A DNA stretch of 64,000 nt from Haemonchus contortus (lineage: Eukaryota; Nematoda; Chromadorea; Rhabditida; Trichostrongylidae), in assembly GCA_000469685.2 (NCBI GenBank), contig LS997565.1:48724501-48788500 (forward strand), read 5' to 3'. The position numbers and the translations under genes were made by a program. A model generated the notes under the pieces. The model saw only the letters and a list, made by a program, of their open reading frames with translations. It was not told the DNA's origin and did no database searches. Of the stretch, positions 63,685 through 64,000 are shown in pieces. Positions within the stretch are counted from its first letter, which is position 1. Every line of letters begins with the position of its first letter.

Positions 63685-64000
63685 GTGAGCCAGGTTGCCT
63701 GATTCTGATTGATTTCTAATTTGAACATAAGTTCGCATTTCATATGAAAACTGGGGTAAAAGTCTCTTGAATTTCGCCATCGAGAGTAGTTTGACCTGGT
63801 GGATACCAAGATAGCTTCTCTTAAGCTTGAAACACCCTTAAACCCTATTGATGAACCATCATTTAGCGCCATTGAAGCGCTTCTGCACGTAGTAAAAGCG
63901 TGAGGCACTATTGAAACTAACGAACCAGTGTTAAACTAACTCGCGAGGCGAAAATTCGAGCCTAATTCGAATCAAGGCAAGTTTTCGAAAAATCCAGCTC
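63685..64000 (+). other. Start of an intron running off the window
   Basis: After the last type B exon and its GTGAGC donor. No further cassette exon occurs before the edge. Confidence 0.5.

Overview
This window looks like nuclear DNA of a nematode, most likely a rhabditid/strongylid (hookworm-like, clade V) species. The genes are split into many short exons of about 60-190 nt with GTAAGT/GTGAGT donors and TTTCAG-type acceptors. The two recognisable proteins match metazoan cytosolic and membrane families, introns and flanks are full of short inverted-repeat transposons, and one tRNA gene has the eukaryotic nuclear form. The species call is inference; the eukaryotic, worm-like gene structure is seen directly.

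Layout. (1) 1-3215: gene-poor, repeat-bearing flank. (2) 3216-46148, plus strand: one very large gene of about 43 kb and roughly 50 exons for a polycystin-1 family protein (PKD1; C. elegans LOV-1). Read in order it gives a signal peptide, a huge Thr/Ser-rich mucin-like region with repeated CxxC cassettes, PKD/REJ-like extracellular domains, a GAIN domain with a GPS cleavage motif (HL/T), the first membrane helix, a PLAT domain, further membrane helices, the extracellular polycystin (TOP) domain, the channel-like last six helices and a short Asp-rich tail. Splice phases agree across nearly all of the C-terminal half. The introns hold tRNA-derived SINEs, foldback elements, a Tc1-type non-autonomous element with a ~190-bp-arm hairpin, a frameshifted mariner and minisatellites. 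(3) 47474-53433, minus strand, convergent with the first gene: seryl-tRNA synthetase (49369-53433, 15 exons, 486 aa, every splice phase consistent), followed downstream by one or two small unrecognised genes (48.5-49.0 kb and 47474-48421). These could form an operon with the synthetase. (4) 53.4-64 kb: a sparse region with two open exons near 55.5-56.0 kb, a tRNA-Glu(TTC) at 56311-56382, a nested transposon pair (a 1.4-kb element with 130-bp inverted repeats and a 9-bp target duplication inside another inverted-repeat element), exons of an unrecognised gene at 59.9-60.6 kb, and from 60.9 kb to the window edge a run of duplicated small exons coding a Cys/Ser/Thr-rich repeat.

How it fits together. 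LOV-1/PKD1 proteins act with polycystin-2 as a sensory receptor-channel complex in cilia (known for the family). The synthetase is a housekeeping enzyme with no functional link. The most unusual observations are a SINE that landed exactly on a splice acceptor of the duplicated-exon gene, where its target duplication recreates the acceptor; the two-exon cassette array itself; the CxxC cassettes in the polycystin mucin domain; and several nested foldback elements.
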